Shown piece by piece: positions 30,891 through 33,146 of a stretch of 33,146 nt of DNA. The notes below the pieces were generated by a model, which worked only from the letters and a program-made list of their open reading frames with translations, searched no databases and was not told the origin of the DNA. The first letter of the stretch is position 1. Each line of letters begins with the position of its first letter. This DNA comes from Lachnospiraceae bacterium (GTDB lineage: Bacteria; Bacillota; Clostridia; Lachnospirales; Lachnospiraceae): the NCBI GenBank assembly GCA_900771995.1, contig CAAGQC010000038.1, forward strand, positions 1 through 33,146. The letters are read 5' to 3'. The position numbers and the translations under genes are program-made.

Positions 30891-32894
30891 TTATTCCATA
30901 TCGTTTAACTGTTTTTTCAGTTCTATCATCTTGTCACGCAGTTCTGCCGCCGCCTCGAAGTTCAGGTCTGCGGCTGCTTTCTGCATCTTCTTCTGGATCT
31001 CACCGATCAGCTTCTCCAGTTCCTTCTTCGTCATGGATTCCGGATCCTTTTCGAAGCGTACTTCCTCCTTGGCGATTACCTTGGAGATACTGATAAGGTC
31101 ACGGACCGCCTTCTTGATCGTCTGGGGTGTGATGCCATGCTCTTCATTATATTTCATCTGGATCTCGCGACGTCTGTTAGTCTCGTCCAGTGCTTCCCGC
31201 ATGGAATCCGTGATGGTGTCCGCATACATGATAACATGGCCTTCCACATTACGGGCCGCACGGCCGATGGTCTGGATCAGGGATGTGGCACTTCGCAGGA
31301 ATCCTTCCTTGTCCGCATCCAGGATCGCCACCAGGGTAATCTCCGGAATATCCAGTCCCTCTCGTAACAGGTTGATACCGACCAGCACATCGAACACATC
31401 CAGACGCATGTCACGGATGATCTGGGCACGTTCCAGCGTGTCAATATCGGAATGCAGGTATTTTACCCGGATACCGACTTCCTTCATATAATCCGTCAGG
31501 TCTTCCGCCATCCGCTTGGTCAGTGTGGTGATCAGTACCTTATGGTGCTGTGCGATCTCCTTGTTGACCTCTCCGATCAGGTCATCGATCTGTCCCTCTA
31601 CCGGACGTACCTGTACTTCCGGATCCAGCAGACCGGTAGGACGAATGATCTGCTCTGTCCGCAGCAGTTCGTGCTCCTTCTCATAATCGGAAGGGGTGGC
31701 GGATACGAACATCATCTGATCGATATGGGCTTCAAATTCTTCAAAATTCAATGGACGGTTGTCCAGTGCAGAGGGCAGACGGAAGCCGTAATCCACCAGT
31801 GTCTGTTTTCTTGAACGGTCTCCGGCATACATACCGCGGATCTGGGGGATCGTCATATGGGACTCATCCACAATGATCAGGAAATCATCCGGGAAGAAAT
31901 CCAGTAACGTCATGGGCGGTGCTCCCGCGGGAAGTCCGTTCAGATGTCGGGAATAGTTCTCGATACCGGAGCAGAAGCCGGTCTCTCTCAGCATTTCGAT
32001 ATCGAAATTCGTCCGTTCCGCAATACGCTGGGCTTCGATCAGCTTATCTTCGCCCTTGAAAAACTGTACCCGTTCCTTCATCTCTATTTCAATATTGTCG
32101 CAGGCTGCTTTGATCTTCTCCTGGGATACCACATAGTGGGAGGCCGGGAAGATCGCCACATGATTCAGCTCTGCATGAATTTTCCCTGTAAGAGGCTCCA
32201 CTTCTGCGATCCGGTCGATCTCGTCTCCGAAGAACTCTATACGGATCAGATAGTCGCCGCCCTGTGCCGGGTAGACCTCCACCACATCTCCTCTGACACG
32301 GAAGGTGGCACGCTGGATGTCCATATCGTTGCGGTTGTATTGAATGTCAATCAGTTCCCGTAACACTTCATCCCGGTCCTTCACCATGCCGGGGCGCAGG
32401 GACACAATCAGATCCTGGTATTCATCGGGGCTTCCCAATCCATAAATGCAGGACACGCTGGCTACTACCACCACGTCCCTGCGTTCCGCCAGAGAAGCCG
32501 TCGCCGACAGGCGCAGCTTATCGATCTCATCATTGATGGAGGAGTCCTTGGCAATATAAGTGTCCGAAGACGGTACATAAGCCTCCGGCTGGTAATAATC
32601 ATAATAGGAGACAAAATATTCCACTGCATTTTCAGGGAAAAATTCCTTCATCTCCCCATAAAGCTGCCCGGCCAGTGTCTTATTATGGGCAATGATCAGG
32701 GTCGGCTTGTTCAGTGCCTGGATCACGTTGGCCATGGTAAAAGTCTTACCGGAACCGGTGACACCAAGCAACGTTTCAAACTGATTGCCCTGTCGGAAGC
32801 CTTCCACCAGTTCCGCAATGGCCCGGGGCTGATCTCCGGTGGGTTGATATTCGGAATGTAATTTGAATTGTGAGGGTTCACTGGGTCGATTCAT
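30891..32894 (-). CDS. uvrB: Excinuclease ABC subunit B, UvrB
   Basis: 667 residues. Walker A is GVTGSGKT at 44-51. The beta-hairpin that clamps damaged DNA contains YYDYYQPEAYVP (about 96-107). IVDESHMTIPQ is the Walker B region, and helicase motifs V and VI are present (GINLLREGLDIPE and QTIGRAARN). The C-terminal UVR motif (about 630-665) binds UvrC. GGGAGAGG precedes the ATG by four bases. It is the first gene of a uvrB-uvrA operon with a clear promoter and LexA-type box. Confidence 0.98.
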   Translation of the reverse strand: MNRPSEPSQFKLHSEYQPTGDQPRAIAELVEGFRQGNQFETLLGVTGSGKTFTMANVIQALNKPTLIIAHNKTLAGQLYGEMKEFFPENAVEYFVSYYDYYQPEAYVPSSDTYIAKDSSINDEIDKLRLSATASLAERRDVVVVASVSCIYGLGSPDEYQDLIVSLRPGMVKDRDEVLRELIDIQYNRNDMDIQRATFRVRGDVVEVYPAQGGDYLIRIEFFGDEIDRIAEVEPLTGKIHAELNHVAIFPASHYVVSQEKIKAACDNIEIEMKERVQFFKGEDKLIEAQRIAERTNFDIEMLRETGFCSGIENYSRHLNGLPAGAPPMTLLDFFPDDFLIIVDESHMTIPQIRGMYAGDRSRKQTLVDYGFRLPSALDNRPLNFEEFEAHIDQMMFVSATPSDYEKEHELLRTEQIIRPTGLLDPEVQVRPVEGQIDDLIGEVNKEIAQHHKVLITTLTKRMAEDLTDYMKEVGIRVKYLHSDIDTLERAQIIRDMRLDVFDVLVGINLLREGLDIPEITLVAILDADKEGFLRSATSLIQTIGRAARNVEGHVIMYADTITDSMREALDETNRRREIQMKYNEEHGITPQTIKKAVRDLISISKVIAKEEVRFEKDPESMTKKELEKLIGEIQKKMQKAAADLNFEAAAELRDKMIELKKQLNDME

Positions 32895-32958
32895 AATACC
32901 TCTCCCTATCCACTTATCTGCAAATCTGTCTGTTTCTATTTTTTCACGTTACGCACAG

Positions 32959-32987
32959 ATTATAGCAGACTTTTTTTTAAAAGTACA
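32959..32987 (-). promoter_or_regulatory. Promoter of the uvrBA operon
   Basis: On the minus strand an extended -10, TGC-TATAAT (plus 32959-32964), follows TGTACT (32982-32987) at a 17-base spacing. The -35 is weak but the extended -10 is perfect. Transcription would start about 60 bases before the uvrB ATG. Confidence 0.7.
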
Positions 32988-32995
32988 GGCAAATT

Positions 32996-33009
32996 CGAAA
33001 ATATGTTCG
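32996..33009. promoter_or_regulatory. LexA/DinR (SOS) operator of uvrBA
   Basis: The minus strand reads CGAACATATTTTCG. The Firmicute LexA consensus is CGAACRNRYGTTYG, so 13 of 14 positions fit; only the first G of GTT is replaced by T. It lies eight bases upstream of the -35 of the uvrBA promoter. uvrBA is a classic SOS operon in B. subtilis. Confidence 0.75.
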
Positions 33010-33032
33010 GTTTTTCATTTTATTTAAAGTAA

Positions 33033-33065
33033 CAAAAAACCTCAGCAGATCTCTCTGCTGAGGTT
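33033..33065 (-). terminator. Rho-independent terminator after tRNA-Gln
   Basis: Perfect 11-base arms 33038-33048 and 33055-33065 around a six-base loop. The minus strand continues TTTTTGTT. It lies seven bases beyond the tRNA 3' end and separates the tRNA transcript from uvrBA. Confidence 0.9.
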
Positions 33066-33072
33066 CCATTCG

Positions 33073-33144
33073 CAGGGCTACAAGGATTCGAACCTTGAAA
33101 TGACGGAGTCAGAGTCCGTTGCCTTACCGTTTGGCGATAGCCCT
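33073..33144 (-). tRNA. tRNA-Gln, anticodon CUG
   Basis: The minus strand folds into a complete 72-base cloverleaf. The acceptor stem AGGGCTA pairs with TAGCCCT. The D arm is GCC...GGC. The anticodon stem ACGGA/TCCGT encloses the loop CTCTGAC, with anticodon CTG reading CAG codons. The T arm CAAGG-TTCGAAT-CCTTG is intact. The 3' CCA is not encoded. A terminator follows immediately. Any partner tRNA genes upstream would lie beyond the window edge. Confidence 0.93.
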
Positions 33145-33146
33145 AT

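Noticed and set aside
33033..33144. tRNA gene as a prophage or island attachment site
   Set aside because: No integrase, direct repeat of the tRNA 3' end or other mobile gene is visible next to it within the window.

Overview
The window reads as a continuous piece of chromosome from a motile, Gram-positive, anaerobic Firmicute of the class Clostridia, most likely a Lachnospiraceae (Roseburia/Agathobacter-like) species. This rests on gene content and synteny, not on a database search: a cdaA-cdaR-glmM block, the mbl/mreB-flhO-flhP-like order, a comFC-yvyF pair, flagellar rod genes, YjfB, HPr with both His15 and Ser46, and strong AGGAGG-type ribosome binding sites. Almost every gene is on the minus strand. 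The exception is one C39-family peptidase near the left edge. There are no phage genes, insertion sequences with a transposase, CRISPR arrays or defence genes.

Layout from high to low coordinates, which is the direction of transcription. (1) 33144-33033: tRNA-Gln(CUG) and its terminator. (2) 33009-27992: uvrB-uvrA behind a near-consensus LexA/DinR box. (3) 27866-24596: mreB/mbl, two flagellar rod/hook genes (flgF-like, flgG-like) and a flgJ-like rod gene, then a terminator. (4) 24465-15843: a tightly packed eight-gene run, recD2, comFC, yvyF, two unknown membrane proteins, cdaA, cdaR and glmM. It joins DNA metabolism, c-di-AMP synthesis and the first committed step of peptidoglycan precursor supply. 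(5) 15808-15380: a stand-alone HPr gene with its own promoter and terminator. (6) 15277-12388: CPBP membrane protease, acyl-ACP thioesterase, CvfB and YjfB. (7) 12120-6434: a diacid-type PucR/CdaR regulator, then ftsE-ftsX, an M23 coiled-coil peptidase and an S41 C-terminal processing peptidase, which form a cell-wall hydrolysis control module. (8) 6405-2314: a polar amino-acid ABC transporter (ATPase, lipoprotein, two permeases) and a cytidylate-kinase-like gene. (9) 2333-17: the plus-strand C39 peptidase, overlapping tail-to-tail with the kinase-like gene, and a divergent HD-GYP c-di-GMP phosphodiesterase gene.

Most genes are ordinary housekeeping genes. The most unusual signal is non-coding. 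Two intergenic elements 17 kb apart (about 7817-7936 and 24982-25113) share an ordered architecture: a hairpin, a GGGC-(4 nt)-GCCC mini-hairpin, and a long hairpin whose 19-nt apical loop has the same 5+10+4 layout with the core CTGC(A/C)AGCAG. Both begin exactly at the stop codon of the upstream gene. One is also enclosed by a 14-bp terminal inverted repeat. They look like two members of one structured repeat family.

Other points worth a second look are a promoter that fires straight into a terminator ahead of the ABC operon, a possible sigma-28 promoter before flgG, a three-arm alternative hairpin leader before ftsE, and two uncharacterised membrane proteins embedded in the c-di-AMP operon. 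No intergenic stretch exceeds 300 bases; the longest are 12121-12387 and 7736-7935, described below.
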